A stretch of 41,844 bases of DNA from Firmicutes bacterium CAG:631 (GCA_000433015.1 HF997998.1:21083-62926), one strand, 5' to 3'; shown: positions 25,935-34,834, counted from the stretch's first letter. The notes: generated by a model not told the origin, from the letters alone. Numbers and translations are program-made.

Positions 25935-26756
25935 ATGAAAAAATATCTTACTATTTTAACTTTGTTAGCTTTAAGCCTTGTTAGCTGCAATCAAACATCT
26001 CAATCTTCTATTTCTTCTAATAGTCAAGCAGAACAACCTTTTGTCTCTGCTTGGCCAGAAGAAGTGGCACAAAATATAGAAACGGTTTTAGGCTATGACA
26101 TCCCATTTTATGATAGTGCTATTTCTTACTCTTCAAAAATTTCAACTGATGATTATGGTGATCCTTTATTAGAAATTTATTGTATTTTATATGATGAGGA
26201 AGAAAATACAGCAGAAGACATGTATTATAATTTATGTGAAGATGCAGGATACTATGTTGAAAAATCTACAGTTTCTAGTTTTGATCCAGACACATTAACT
26301 ACCTTTTATTATGACGTTTATTTTGCTGACATAGAAATAGATAATCAAATCGGCATTGAACTTCAATTTTTAGTCAGTCAATACCAAGGAAAACCATGTT
26401 TAGGAATCTTTGGATTTACTTATGTGCTTGTAGATGAAACCATGTGGCCATCTGATTTAATCATTTCTTTACTAGGGTATGATGTTCCCTCTTTGTATCG
26501 TGAAGGATTGATTTACTCTGCTCAATTAGAAATTGACCCATCTACTCAAGATCCTTATATTTATATTCAAATTGAAAATGTAGAATTTTTAGATGAAGAA
26601 AATTATCGTATTTTGTTAGAGCAAAATCATTATGTGATATTTGAAGACGATTATGATGCGTATGGATATATGGCATATGATGAAGATTATACGCATTGTA
26701 TTCAATTTAAATATACTCAAGAAAATCTCATAGAAATGATGATTTGGGCTTTATAA
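25935..26756 (+). CDS. lipoprotein with two 'WP' repeat domains
   Basis: 273 residues, signal peptide ending SLVSC (Cys18), then TSQSSISSNS linker. The mature part has two tandem domains starting at Trp40 (WPEEVAQNIETVLGYDIPFYD) and Trp171 (WPSDLIISLLGYDVPSLYRE). These match the three domains of the lipoprotein at 21942 in the WP start, the aromatic core and the L-x-x-x-x-G/H-Y-x-V segment. The protein is very acidic. AGAGG precedes the ATG; a strong terminator follows. No named family recognised. Confidence 0.8.
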   Translation: MKKYLTILTLLALSLVSCNQTSQSSISSNSQAEQPFVSAWPEEVAQNIETVLGYDIPFYDSAISYSSKISTDDYGDPLLEIYCILYDEEENTAEDMYYNLCEDAGYYVEKSTVSSFDPDTLTTFYYDVYFADIEIDNQIGIELQFLVSQYQGKPCLGIFGFTYVLVDETMWPSDLIISLLGYDVPSLYREGLIYSAQLEIDPSTQDPYIYIQIENVEFLDEENYRILLEQNHYVIFEDDYDAYGYMAYDEDYTHCIQFKYTQENLIEMMIWAL

Positions 26757-26761
26757 AAGTT

Positions 26762-26797
26762 AAAAGGGAAATCAAAAAGAAGGGATTTCCCTTTTTT
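26762..26797 (+). terminator. terminator of the lipoprotein operon
   Basis: A 12-bp stem (AAAAGGGAAATC with its complement GATTTCCCTTTT, 26762-26773 and 26784-26795) is followed by a T run. It insulates the lipoprotein operon from the sigma-factor promoter. Confidence 0.85.
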
Positions 26798-26838
26798 GTT
26801 GCATTTTTTTACAAAAAAAAATAAAATAATGTTAGTTA

Positions 26839-26876
26839 TACCAATAAAATGGTTTTATCAATTGTATATAAAGTGA
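26839..26876 (+). promoter_or_regulatory. putative ECF-sigma autoregulated promoter, copy 1
   Basis: A 38-bp segment starting TACCAATAAAATG and ending TTGTATATAAAGTGA recurs upstream of the lipoprotein at 28588, identical at 32 of 38 positions with no gaps. The differences cluster in the centre (the spacer). The two conserved blocks have the spacing of a promoter. It ends 10 bases before the sigma-factor start codon, so the -10-like block lies close to the ribosome-binding site GAGGGAAG. Confidence 0.7.
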
Positions 26877-26886
26877 GGGAAGAAAA

Positions 26887-27396
26887 ATGGATATAGATCA
26901 AATGATTGAAGAATTTAGAAAACAAGACTATACTCATTTTGATGATTTTTATCAATTAACCTCGAAACAAATCTATTTTAGTGCAATTACCATTGTAAAG
27001 GATCATGCTTTAGCTGAAGATATTTTGCAAGAGACTTATTTATCCTTTTTAAATCATCTTTCACAGTATAAAAAAGGAGCCAATATTTATGCTTATTTAT
27101 CTATTATTGCTAGAAATAAAAGCATTAATCTTTACAAACAACAAAAAAGAACCATTCAAAATGATGAAATGCTTGTTCAAACTTCTGATCAAGATCCCTA
27201 TGGAAATAGTCGAATCCAGACCATTCTTCATTTATTAGATTCACAAATTGAACAAGAAATTGTTACTTATCATGCTATTTTTGAATATAAATTTCATGAA
27301 ATTAGCAAAATTGTTCAAAAACCATTAGGAACGGTCTTATGGATCTATAACAAAGCGATAAAAAAATTAAAAGAAAGGATAGGTGAAAGCAAATGA
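26887..27396 (+). CDS. ECF-family RNA polymerase sigma factor
   Basis: 169 residues with the two-domain ECF layout. Region 2 is at about 15-85 (FDDFYQLTSKQIYFSAITIVKDHALAEDILQETYLSFL...ANIYAYLSIIARNKSINLYKQQKR). Region 4 is at about 105-165, with helix-turn-helix FHEISKIVQKPLGTVLWIYNKAIKKLKERI. The usual GTVKSR of the recognition helix reads GTVLWI, so promoter preference may be unusual. It would direct polymerase to the conserved motif found here and at 28498. The stop overlaps the next ATG (ATGA), typical of a sigma and its anti-sigma. GAGGGAAG precedes the ATG. Confidence 0.93.
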   Translation: MDIDQMIEEFRKQDYTHFDDFYQLTSKQIYFSAITIVKDHALAEDILQETYLSFLNHLSQYKKGANIYAYLSIIARNKSINLYKQQKRTIQNDEMLVQTSDQDPYGNSRIQTILHLLDSQIEQEIVTYHAIFEYKFHEISKIVQKPLGTVLWIYNKAIKKLKERIGESK

Positions 27397-28427
27397 AAAC
27401 CAAGGACTTAAAAAAGTTACTTCAAAAAGAAGCCAATCAAATTTCCATTGGCAATTATCAGCAACAAATTTTAAGTCAAGTTCAAGTAGAAAATATGGTT
27501 GAAGAAAAAACACCAACAAAGAAAAAGAAATTAGGACTATGGTTTTCTTCTTTTGTTGCTGCAACAGCTTGCGTTTGTGTTGTTCTTTTTGCTGTTATAA
27601 ATTCAACAAAACCCAATCATCCTACTCCACCTCCTTCAACACAAGTTAGTAAAGCAAAACAACTTCTCAGTTATGAAATGGTCGCTTTAGGAAATGTGGT
27701 TGATTCCTCTTATGAAAGTACTTTACAAATCAAAAGAAAACAAGAACCAACCAATGAACAAATTCAAATCGTTGAAGAAATTCATGAATATTTAATTACT
27801 GGTGAAATGATGCTCAATAAAGAAGATATTACCATTCAAAATCAGATCAATGAAGACAAAAACTACCAAGATTATGCCTATAAATTAGTTGTTTCTTATC
27901 AATCTTCAATGGATTATACACTTTACTATAATGAACAAACTCTATTTGAAGAAGATGAAGAAGAAGACATTGATGAAGTTTCTTCTCAATTAGAAGGCAT
28001 TATGATTAAAAATGGAACGCCATTTGTAGTAAAGGGACAGAAAGAAGTTGAAAATGATGAATTTGAATGCGAACTGATCATTTATGAAGATGATACAAAA
28101 CAAAATTACATTAAAATCAATCAAGAAACGGAAACCAATGAAAATGAATATACTTATGAATTTTTTAAAGATGGAAGATGTATCCGAGAATTATCTTTAG
28201 AATTAGAAATTGAAAATAATAAAAAAGAAATGAGCATTGAAATTCAAGAAGGAAATTTAGAAAAAGAATTTACTTTTGAATATAATTTAACTTTAAATGA
28301 AATTCGTTGTACCTATGAAAATGATACAGATGATATAGAAATCAAAGATATTATCATTTATATTCATGATGAATATTATTTATATGTATTTAGTAAACTA
28401 GATGTTGAAATTCAAATGCCTCGTTAA
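27393..28427 (+). CDS. membrane anti-sigma factor with extracytoplasmic sensor domain
   Basis: 344 residues in the topology of an anti-sigma factor: cytosolic N-terminal about 47 residues (MKTKDLKKLLQKEANQ...), one membrane helix (about 48-70), a Pro-rich stalk (NHPTPPPSTQ), then a roughly 270-residue extracytoplasmic domain rich in Glu and beta strands. No zinc HxxxCxxC motif is present. The outer domain aligns with the lipoprotein at 28588 (YTLYYNE, LEG, GQKEVENDEFE, NYIKINQETETNENEYTYEFFKDGR). It overlaps the sigma gene by four bases. The anti-sigma role is inferred from position and topology. Confidence 0.82.
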   Translation: MKTKDLKKLLQKEANQISIGNYQQQILSQVQVENMVEEKTPTKKKKLGLWFSSFVAATACVCVVLFAVINSTKPNHPTPPPSTQVSKAKQLLSYEMVALGNVVDSSYESTLQIKRKQEPTNEQIQIVEEIHEYLITGEMMLNKEDITIQNQINEDKNYQDYAYKLVVSYQSSMDYTLYYNEQTLFEEDEEEDIDEVSSQLEGIMIKNGTPFVVKGQKEVENDEFECELIIYEDDTKQNYIKINQETETNENEYTYEFFKDGRCIRELSLELEIENNKKEMSIEIQEGNLEKEFTFEYNLTLNEIRCTYENDTDDIEIKDIIIYIHDEYYLYVFSKLDVEIQMPR

Positions 28428-28453
28428 AACTCAAGTTGTACTTGAGTTTTTTT
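28427..28453 (+). terminator. terminator of the sigma/anti-sigma operon
   Basis: A 9-bp stem AAACTCAAG/CTTGAGTTT with loop TTGTA (28427-28449) runs into further T. It starts at the last base of the anti-sigma stop codon. Confidence 0.85.
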
Positions 28454-28497
28454 ATTATTTTCACCTAAAAAAGAAAAAATAAAAAATTTTTTAATTT

Positions 28498-28535
28498 TAC
28501 CAATAAAATGACTTTCTTAATTGTACATTAAGTGA
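28498..28535 (+). promoter_or_regulatory. putative ECF-sigma promoter, copy 2
   Basis: Starts TACCAATAAAATG and ends TTGTACATTAAGTGA, gap-free match to 26839-26876 at 32 of 38 positions. It lies after the terminator of the sigma operon and 52 bases before the lipoprotein start, so it should drive that gene independently. Confidence 0.7.
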
Positions 28536-28587
28536 AAATCGTTAATGAAACGATTGAAAAAACAAAAAAAGAAAGGAACTGAAAAAA

Positions 28588-29424
28588 ATGAAAAAATTAG
28601 CTTTATTTACTTTATTAACTGGATTTGGATTAACAATGATGACAGGATGTGATCAAACTAAAAATAATAATCAAACATTGTCTTTTGAAAACATGTATAA
28701 TTATTCAGCAATTAGTGGAATTAATTTATTGAATAATACAACTTCTGCTGCGATTGCTCCTAAAAGACAGGCTTTAACACAAGAAGAAAAAGATTTGATT
28801 TTAAAAAATCTTCAAGTTGTTGAAAATATGATGTCACAAGGTGTTGTTAAAAGTGAAGAGATCACTTCAGACCGTCCTGAATATGAAACCATGTATACCT
28901 TAACCGCTTCAAATTTAGATGGCACAAAAGATGTTTATACTTTCTATTATAATGAAAGATTAATTGAAGAAGAATTTGATGATGGCGAATTAGAACAAGA
29001 ATTCCGTTTAGAAGGATTAGTTGTTTTAGATGGTATGGAATACCAAATGTTTGGACAAAAAGAAACCGAAAACAATGAAATGGAAATGTCTTTTAAAGTT
29101 TTAAAAGATGAACGTAACTATGTAGAAATTGAACAAGAAATGGAAAATGACGAACAAGAATTTGCTTATACTTTATATGAAAATGGTAGAAAAACTTATG
29201 AAACTGAACTAGAATATGAAATTGACGCCAGAAAAAATAAAATTGAATTTGAGTTTTCTGAAAAAAGTGATAAGGATAGAAAAACTTATTCTTATGAATA
29301 TGTAACAAGAAAAGGAAAACAATACATTTATGTCAAGATTAAAGAAAATGGAACTACAACAGCAGCCGTTATTGAAGTCGTTGTAGATGAAAACAATCAA
29401 GTTTCTTATACTTTTGTAGAATAA
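28588..29424 (+). CDS. lipoprotein homologous to the anti-sigma sensor domain
   Basis: 278 residues; signal peptide ending TMMTGC (Cys21). The mature part aligns over about 200 residues with the extracytoplasmic domain of the adjacent anti-sigma factor. Shared landmarks in order are Y-T-[LF]-YYNE, LEG, GQKE-x-EN-x-E, NY-[IV]-x-I-x-QE-x-E, and the GR of ENGR/KDGR. It is highly acidic and predicted all-beta. It has its own copy of the ECF-type promoter and its own terminator. Plausible roles are a feedback ligand, a decoy for the signal, or the effector of the response; none is proven. GAAAGGAACTG precedes the ATG. Confidence 0.85.
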   Translation: MKKLALFTLLTGFGLTMMTGCDQTKNNNQTLSFENMYNYSAISGINLLNNTTSAAIAPKRQALTQEEKDLILKNLQVVENMMSQGVVKSEEITSDRPEYETMYTLTASNLDGTKDVYTFYYNERLIEEEFDDGELEQEFRLEGLVVLDGMEYQMFGQKETENNEMEMSFKVLKDERNYVEIEQEMENDEQEFAYTLYENGRKTYETELEYEIDARKNKIEFEFSEKSDKDRKTYSYEYVTRKGKQYIYVKIKENGTTTAAVIEVVVDENNQVSYTFVE

Positions 29425-29430
29425 TTTTTT

Positions 29431-29457
29431 AAAAATCGTGAAATTCACGATTTTTTT
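29431..29457 (+). terminator. terminator of the sensor-like lipoprotein gene
   Basis: AAAAATCGTG (29431-29440) pairs with CACGATTTTT (29446-29455), loop AAATT, followed by further T. Confidence 0.85.
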
Positions 29458-29515
29458 GTTTCTTTCTTTTTAATTTTTGATATAATGAAAAAAAATCTTT
29501 AAAGGAGGTCATCAC

Positions 29516-31087
29516 ATGATAAAAAAACTCATGGCTTTGGTAAGTGTTCTTTTTTTGTTATCTGGATGCAATCAAAATCAAATTTCAAATTCTTCCTCTG
29601 ATTCAGTACAAAAAAAAGATGAATTTGATTTAGCCTTAGAAAAATTAAAGCAAAATTATACGCTTCAAGGAACATTAACCATTCATTATGTTTCTTTAGG
29701 ACAACAATTAGATTTTAATTTTGAATTAAAACAAACTAGCAATGCTTGGGTAAAATCGGGATATGATACCTATTATGAAAATTTTATTCAACTTGCTCTT
29801 TTTAAAGAAAATGAACTTGCTGTTTATAAATCATTAGACTATACCAATACCTTTGATGAACAAGACTATATTGAATGGCAATATGTTAATAATCCTTTTT
29901 TAAAGTTCAATAAAGATCAATTTGTTATTGAAAATGAAACCTGCATTTTAGATTTATCAACGCTTGAAAATCAAACACTCGACTTATATGCTTTGACAGG
30001 AAATGAACACCATTATGAATCCGTCACCTTGACTATTCAAGATTCTGAATTTCAATCTATTCATATTCAAACACAACCACAAGAAAACACTCTAGGGAAT
30101 GCTTTATCTTTTGAATATCACCTTCGCTTTATCAATGTTGAAGAAACCATCATAGAAGAGATTTTGCCTGCCAGCAAAAAAGATTATCCTGAACTTAGCG
30201 AAAAGTTAAAATCTTTACAATCTAAAAACTTTACAATTACACAAGAACTTGTAGAAGGCAATTTGATGGGAAATGATGAAGATTGGTCTTTACAGCCTCG
30301 TTATCAAAAATTACAATATTATTATGATGACCGCATCATTTTATGCGAATATGAAAATCAAGGGATTTTTCAAGAAGGATATTATTTAGCAAATAATCAA
30401 GAAGTCATGTATCCTTTTGATGGTCCAAAAAATCAAATTTCTTTAAGAAGTAGTGAATCCAATACATTTGCGGATTTAAAACCTAAAATAGATCAAATAA
30501 GCAGTGATTTTTTTACAAAAGAAGAAAATTTATATCTTGTGGACAACCCTTCTTTTATACAAGTTTTAATTCCCGCTCTTTATTTAGATGTTTCCTTTGA
30601 TGTTGCTTTTCTTAACCAAGCCGCTCAATTGGCTTTTATTTTAAAAGAAGATCGTATTCTTTTTTATGCTTTATTTTATAATGAAGGTGTCATTTGTACG
30701 TTGCGAAACACGATTTTTGCAATAGGCACAACCAATGCTAGAAATCAAGTCAATTTAGATTCCTTCTTTACAAAAGATGGTTTTTACATTTGTGATTTAT
30801 TTATTGGAACTTGGCAAGGAGAATTACGAGATAATTATACTGGAGAATATTTACAAACCATTTATACTCTTACTTTTTCACCAACGGGTACCATTACGAT
30901 TAATGATGAAGTTTATACTATCATTGATTTTCAAGAAAGTATGAATGAAGGTGGAGTTTATCAAATTCAAGGAACATTGTCTTGTAGTTTTTATTATCAA
31001 CGCTTACCTCAAAAAGAAGAAGAACTCATTTTAACAACCGATGATTTAAAATATCAAATCAAATTTACACGGGTGGAAACTGTATAA
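29516..31087 (+). CDS. large lipoprotein of unknown function
   Basis: 523 residues; signal peptide ending FLLSGC (Cys18) and a Ser/Asn linker. Two related beta-rich halves may follow: ALEKLKQNYTLQGTLTIHY at about 38 and LKSLQSKNFTITQELVEGN at about 230 both look like the start of a LolA/LppX-like fold. The C-terminal about 95 residues begin FIGTWQGELRDNYTGEY and resemble the small LGTWKG and VGVWEP domains of the lipoprotein at 23136. The function is not known. AAAGGAGG precedes the ATG, with TGATATAATG (extended -10) about 30 bases upstream. glyA follows after 63 bases without a clear terminator. Confidence 0.78.
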   Translation: MIKKLMALVSVLFLLSGCNQNQISNSSSDSVQKKDEFDLALEKLKQNYTLQGTLTIHYVSLGQQLDFNFELKQTSNAWVKSGYDTYYENFIQLALFKENELAVYKSLDYTNTFDEQDYIEWQYVNNPFLKFNKDQFVIENETCILDLSTLENQTLDLYALTGNEHHYESVTLTIQDSEFQSIHIQTQPQENTLGNALSFEYHLRFINVEETIIEEILPASKKDYPELSEKLKSLQSKNFTITQELVEGNLMGNDEDWSLQPRYQKLQYYYDDRIILCEYENQGIFQEGYYLANNQEVMYPFDGPKNQISLRSSESNTFADLKPKIDQISSDFFTKEENLYLVDNPSFIQVLIPALYLDVSFDVAFLNQAAQLAFILKEDRILFYALFYNEGVICTLRNTIFAIGTTNARNQVNLDSFFTKDGFYICDLFIGTWQGELRDNYTGEYLQTIYTLTFSPTGTITINDEVYTIIDFQESMNEGGVYQIQGTLSCSFYYQRLPQKEEELILTTDDLKYQIKFTRVETV

Positions 31088-31150
31088 AAAATCACAATCT
31101 TTTCCATGAAGATAAAGTAGAACATGCTATAATAAACAAGAGGTGATTTT

Positions 31151-32374
31151 ATGAACGATAAACAAATTGAACAAGCCATTCAAAAAGAATATCAAAGACA
31201 ACAAACGCACATTGAATTAATTGCATCAGAAAATTTTGTTTCTAAAGATATTTTAAAAGCAGCAGGTAGTATTTTAACCAATAAGTACGCCGAAGGGTAC
31301 CCCCACAAAAGATATTATGGGGGTTGTGAATATATTGATGAAGTCGAATCTTTAGCTATTGAACGGGCTAAACAATTATTTCATGCTGAACATGCCAATG
31401 TCCAACCTCATTCAGGTTCTCAAGCGAATATGGGTGTTTATTTAGCTCTTTTAGAACCAAATGATGTTGTATTAGGAATGTCTTTAGATGCTGGAGGGCA
31501 TTTAACGCATGGCCATCCTTTAAACTTTTCAGGTTTAAACTATCATTTTATTAGTTATGGTGTCAAAAAGGATACGGAAGAAATCGATTATGAGCAATTA
31601 GAAGAACTCGCTAAACTTCATCATCCAAAATTAATTGTTGCAGGGGCATCAGCTTATTCTAAAACAATTGACTTTGCAAGAATTAAAGCGATTTGTGATC
31701 AAGTGGGCGCTTATTTTATGGTGGATATGGCTCACATTGCAGGGCTAGTTGCAACGAATCTTCATCCCTCTCCTATTCCCTATGCCGATTTTGTCACTTC
31801 GACAACACATAAAACTTTAAGAGGTCCCAGAGGTGGATTAATTTTATGTAAAGAAAAATACAAAGCACTTTTAGATAAACGGGTATTCCCTGGTGTTCAA
31901 GGTGGTCCTTTAGAACATATCATTGCAGCCAAAGCGATTTGTTTTTATGAAGCCATGCAACCTTCTTTTCAAACCTATATGCAACAAGTTTTAAAAAACA
32001 TGCAAACACTTATTCAAGTATTAAAAGAAGAAGGGTTTCGCATTGTTGCAAATGGCTCGGATAATCATTTATGCTTAGTGGATGTTAAGCAAACCTGCCA
32101 TTTAACTGGAAAAGAAGCAGAAACATTACTAGATTCTGTTAACATTACAGTCAATAAAAATTCAATCCCCTTTGATACGGAAAAACCTTCTCAATGTTCA
32201 GGTATTCGTTTAGGTACTCCTGCAATGACAACGCGTGGTTTTAAAGAAAAAGAATTTCAACAAGTCGGTCATTGGATTGCTCAAGTTTTAAAAAATCCTC
32301 AAGATCAAATTTTACATCAAAAAATCAAAGAGGATGTCATTCAACTATTAAAACAATTTCCCTATGAAATTTAA
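31151..32374 (+). CDS. glyA: serine hydroxymethyltransferase
   Basis: PLP enzyme that interconverts serine and glycine while charging tetrahydrofolate with a one-carbon unit. The 407-residue protein has [55 protein letters not shown] and the PLP-lysine motif [14 protein letters not shown], then [11 protein letters not shown] and [15 protein letters not shown]. Length is normal. AAGAGGTGATTTT precedes the ATG. An extended -10 TGCTATAAT is at 31125-31133, with no good -35. A terminator hairpin follows, inside the 3' end of the opposing gene. Confidence 0.98.
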   Translation: MNDKQIEQAIQKEYQRQQTHIELIASENFVSKDILKAAGSILTNKYAEGYPHKRYYGGCEYIDEVESLAIERAKQLFHAEHANVQPHSGSQANMGVYLALLEPNDVVLGMSLDAGGHLTHGHPLNFSGLNYHFISYGVKKDTEEIDYEQLEELAKLHHPKLIVAGASAYSKTIDFARIKAICDQVGAYFMVDMAHIAGLVATNLHPSPIPYADFVTSTTHKTLRGPRGGLILCKEKYKALLDKRVFPGVQGGPLEHIIAAKAICFYEAMQPSFQTYMQQVLKNMQTLIQVLKEEGFRIVANGSDNHLCLVDVKQTCHLTGKEAETLLDSVNITVNKNSIPFDTEKPSQCSGIRLGTPAMTTRGFKEKEFQQVGHWIAQVLKNPQDQILHQKIKEDVIQLLKQFPYEI

Positions 32375-32568
32375 AAGGAATGCATTTGTCGATAAACAAA
32401 TGCATTTTTTGTTTCATCATAAATATAATCAATCGTCTTTAATTGTTTTAAAACTTCTTCCTTATTGAGGTTTAAATCTTCACATAGTACGTCTAAACTT
32501 GCGTATTGATCGCGCAATTTCGTATTGATAAAACTTAAAGTCAAATAAGGATCAGAAAAGCATTTCAT
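32371..32568 (-). CDS. DUF4250 family small protein
   Basis: 65 residues matching the DUF4250 pattern: [53 protein letters not shown]. The family is found across Bacillota and has no established function; the fold looks like a small helical winged-helix-like unit. The ATG overlaps the stop of the upstream membrane-protein gene (ATGA), so the two are probably co-translated. The last four bases overlap the glyA stop on the other strand, and the glyA terminator is encoded within its final codons. Confidence 0.85.
   Translation of the reverse strand: MKCFSDPYLTLSFINTKLRDQYASLDVLCEDLNLNKEEVLKQLKTIDYIYDETKNAFVYRQMHSF
32379..32413 (+). terminator. glyA terminator embedded in the opposing DUF4250 gene
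   Basis: An 11-bp perfect stem AATGCATTTGT/ACAAATGCATT (32379-32389 with 32396-32406), loop CGATAA, followed by TTTTGTTT. The stem falls in the last codons of the minus-strand DUF4250 gene. Confidence 0.8.
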
Positions 32569-33287
32569 TGGTTTACCTTCTTTAAATCTTCACTAATGTA
32601 TCGATTGATACAAAGAAAAATCAAAAAAATGTAAGGCATTCCTAAATTGGTTTCTAATAAACTATTGACGATAATTGTAGAAATAGAATTGCCATTCATT
32701 GGTCGAATGCCATGAATGAGTAAAGCAAATTCCCAACTAAATTGAACTGAAATGCCAATTAAGTTCAGCCATAGCAATTGGATTTGCTTTTTCTTTGTTA
32801 ATAAATTATAAATGAGCAAGCCCCCATAACCAATAACTAAAAGAATTGCCATATAAGAATGATATTGATTGGTTGTTCGAAATGTTTGAATATTATTTGG
32901 ACCACCCAATGATGCAATTAAAGGAACCATGAGCCACCATCCAATTATTAGCATTAGCCAGTTTTTTAAATGTTTATCTTTTCTTAAACATAACCAAATA
33001 AAGGCAAAATTCGTAATACCATAAGACATCGACATCCAAAATAAAATCAATCCCGTGACTAAATCATTTTGAATCACATCATCAATCATGATTTGTCTTG
33101 AATGAGATAATAAATAAAAATAGCCAAAATCAACGATAAAATATAAAACGCCACCAAACAAAGCAAATAAAGTAGTAAAATATCTTTTTTTAACTACAAG
33201 CATGATAAGCAAAAACAAAATAAAAATCGAATCTAAAATGATATACAATAAATTAAAATTTCTTGTTGGTGTAATGTCAAATAACAT
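32565..33287 (-). CDS. seven-helix integral membrane protein, function unknown
   Basis: 240 residues with about seven hydrophobic segments (starting near 12, 38, 75, 108, 145, 168 and 208) and short polar loops. The C-terminus EDLKKVNQ is probably cytosolic. A Trp-rich helix (LIIGWWLMVPLIASLGGP) and the QFSWEFALLIHGIRP segment stand out. I do not recognise a named family. The gene is divergent from the MATE exporter and translationally coupled to the DUF4250 gene. Confidence 0.75.
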   Translation of the reverse strand: MLFDITPTRNFNLLYIILDSIFILFLLIMLVVKKRYFTTLFALFGGVLYFIVDFGYFYLLSHSRQIMIDDVIQNDLVTGLILFWMSMSYGITNFAFIWLCLRKDKHLKNWLMLIIGWWLMVPLIASLGGPNNIQTFRTTNQYHSYMAILLVIGYGGLLIYNLLTKKKQIQLLWLNLIGISVQFSWEFALLIHGIRPMNGNSISTIIVNSLLETNLGMPYIFLIFLCINRYISEDLKKVNQ

Positions 33288-33392
33288 AAAATCCCCTCTT
33301 TTTTCTATTCATACTATAACGAAAAAAAAGAAAAAGTACAACTTATTTTTAATCTTGTGTTATACTAATAAAGGTCTTAAAGAAGGGATATT

Positions 33393-34766
33393 ATGACAAC
33401 GATTCAAAAAAATGAAGTGAACCTGACAACAGGCAATCTTTTTAAAAAGATATTTCTTGTTTCTTTACCTTTTATGTTTTCTGGCGTTTTACAACTTTTA
33501 TACAATGCCGCTGATTTAATTGTTTGTGGAAAATTTGGTTCAGAGCATTCTGTTGCAGCAATTTCAGCAACTAATTCATTAATTAATTTAATCGTGCAAT
33601 TATTTTTAGGATTAAGTATTGGTTCTTGTGTTTGTATGGCAAGGGCTTATGGTTCAAAGGATGCAGATAAAGGATACCGAATCGTACATACTTCTATTTT
33701 ATTATCTCTTGTTTTAGGCGTTTTTTTAAGTTTAATTGGTGTTTTTTTATCTTATCCATTACTTAAGATGATGAAAACTCCAAATGATGTAATTCATCTT
33801 TCTAGAAGTTATTTAGTCATTTATTTTTTAGGATTACCTTTTTCAATGCTATATAATTTTGGCTCTTCCTTATTACGAGCAACAGGAGATACAAAAAGAC
33901 CTTTTTATTATCTAGCCGTTGCAGGAATTGTTAATGTTGTTTTAAATCTTTTTTTTGTCATTGTTTGTCATTTAGATGTCGCCGGTGTGGCGATTGCAAC
34001 AATTATTGCGCAAGGAATTTCTTCAATCTTGGTAACGCGTTGTTTAATAAAAAATAAAGGTTTTTGTCATTTAAATTTATCGAAATTAAAAATTTATAAA
34101 CAAGAAGCATTCGAGATTATTCGGGTTGGGTTGCCTGCTGGCGTTCAAAGTACCATTTTTTCTATTTCTAATGTCATGATTCAATCTAGTGTGAATTCTT
34201 TAGGTACCATCGTTATGGATGGAAATGGGGCATCCAGTAGTTTAGAAAATTTCATTTATACTTGTATGAATTCTGTTGCACAAACGAGTGTTACTTTTAT
34301 TAGCGCCAATGTAGGCGCAAAAAATACAAAAAACATTCACCATTCCGTCATTTATACAGCGATTTTAGCAACATTAATTGGCATCTGTATGGGAAGTATT
34401 TTTGTTTTATGTGGTCCATTCCTTTTAGGAATCTATATGAATAACGCTCAAGCAATCGCCATTGGCTTGGATCGTTTTACTGTTATTTGTCTTTCTTATT
34501 TTTTATGTGGATTAATGGATGTTTTATCGTATAGTTTACGAGGTATTGGTTTTTCTATTTTGCCAACTATTGTTTCATTGTGTGGTGTGTGTGGCATTAG
34601 AATAATATGGGTTTTTACTTTTTTTCAACAACCTGCTTTGCACAATTTAAAAGGTTTAAGTCTTTCTTATCCGATTTCTTGGATGGTTACGATTATTATT
34701 TTACTCATTCTTTACTTAACTTTAAAAAATAAAGTCTTTCATCAAATCAATGAAAAAAAACTTTAA
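33393..34766 (+). CDS. MATE family multidrug/cation exporter
   Basis: 457 residues with 12 predicted membrane helices in two homologous halves. The N-terminal NLFKKIFLVSLPFMFSGVLQLLYNAADLIVCGKFGSEHSVAAISATNSLI is the classic MATE start. RATGDTKRPFYYLAVAGIVNVVLNLFFVI, and in the second half GLPAGVQSTIFSISNVMIQSSVNSLG, confirm the family. Such exporters use a sodium or proton gradient; the substrate is unknown. GAAGGG precedes the ATG at 33393 and an extended -10 TGTTATACT lies at 33358-33366. Confidence 0.93.
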   Translation: MTTIQKNEVNLTTGNLFKKIFLVSLPFMFSGVLQLLYNAADLIVCGKFGSEHSVAAISATNSLINLIVQLFLGLSIGSCVCMARAYGSKDADKGYRIVHTSILLSLVLGVFLSLIGVFLSYPLLKMMKTPNDVIHLSRSYLVIYFLGLPFSMLYNFGSSLLRATGDTKRPFYYLAVAGIVNVVLNLFFVIVCHLDVAGVAIATIIAQGISSILVTRCLIKNKGFCHLNLSKLKIYKQEAFEIIRVGLPAGVQSTIFSISNVMIQSSVNSLGTIVMDGNGASSSLENFIYTCMNSVAQTSVTFISANVGAKNTKNIHHSVIYTAILATLIGICMGSIFVLCGPFLLGIYMNNAQAIAIGLDRFTVICLSYFLCGLMDVLSYSLRGIGFSILPTIVSLCGVCGIRIIWVFTFFQQPALHNLKGLSLSYPISWMVTIIILLILYLTLKNKVFHQINEKKL

Positions 34767-34780
34767 TTTCAAACAATTAA

Positions 34781-34810
34781 TTGTTTTTTAAAATTTTTCT
34801 ATGTTATAAT
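34781..34810 (+). promoter_or_regulatory. promoter of the 5'-nucleotidase lipoprotein gene
   Basis: TTGTTT (34781-34786), 18 bases, then TATAAT (34805-34810) with an extended TGT in front. The -35 overlaps a small AT-rich hairpin (AAACAA-TTAA-TTGTTT, 34771-34786, followed by T) that may terminate the MATE transcript. Confidence 0.6.
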
Positions 34811-34834
34811 TTTATCAATGGAGAGTTTGAAATT

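Noticed and set aside
29209..29448. minus-strand frames opposite the sensor-like lipoprotein
   Set aside because: Phe/Tyr/Ile-rich mirror of the Glu/Lys-rich coding strand; no signals.
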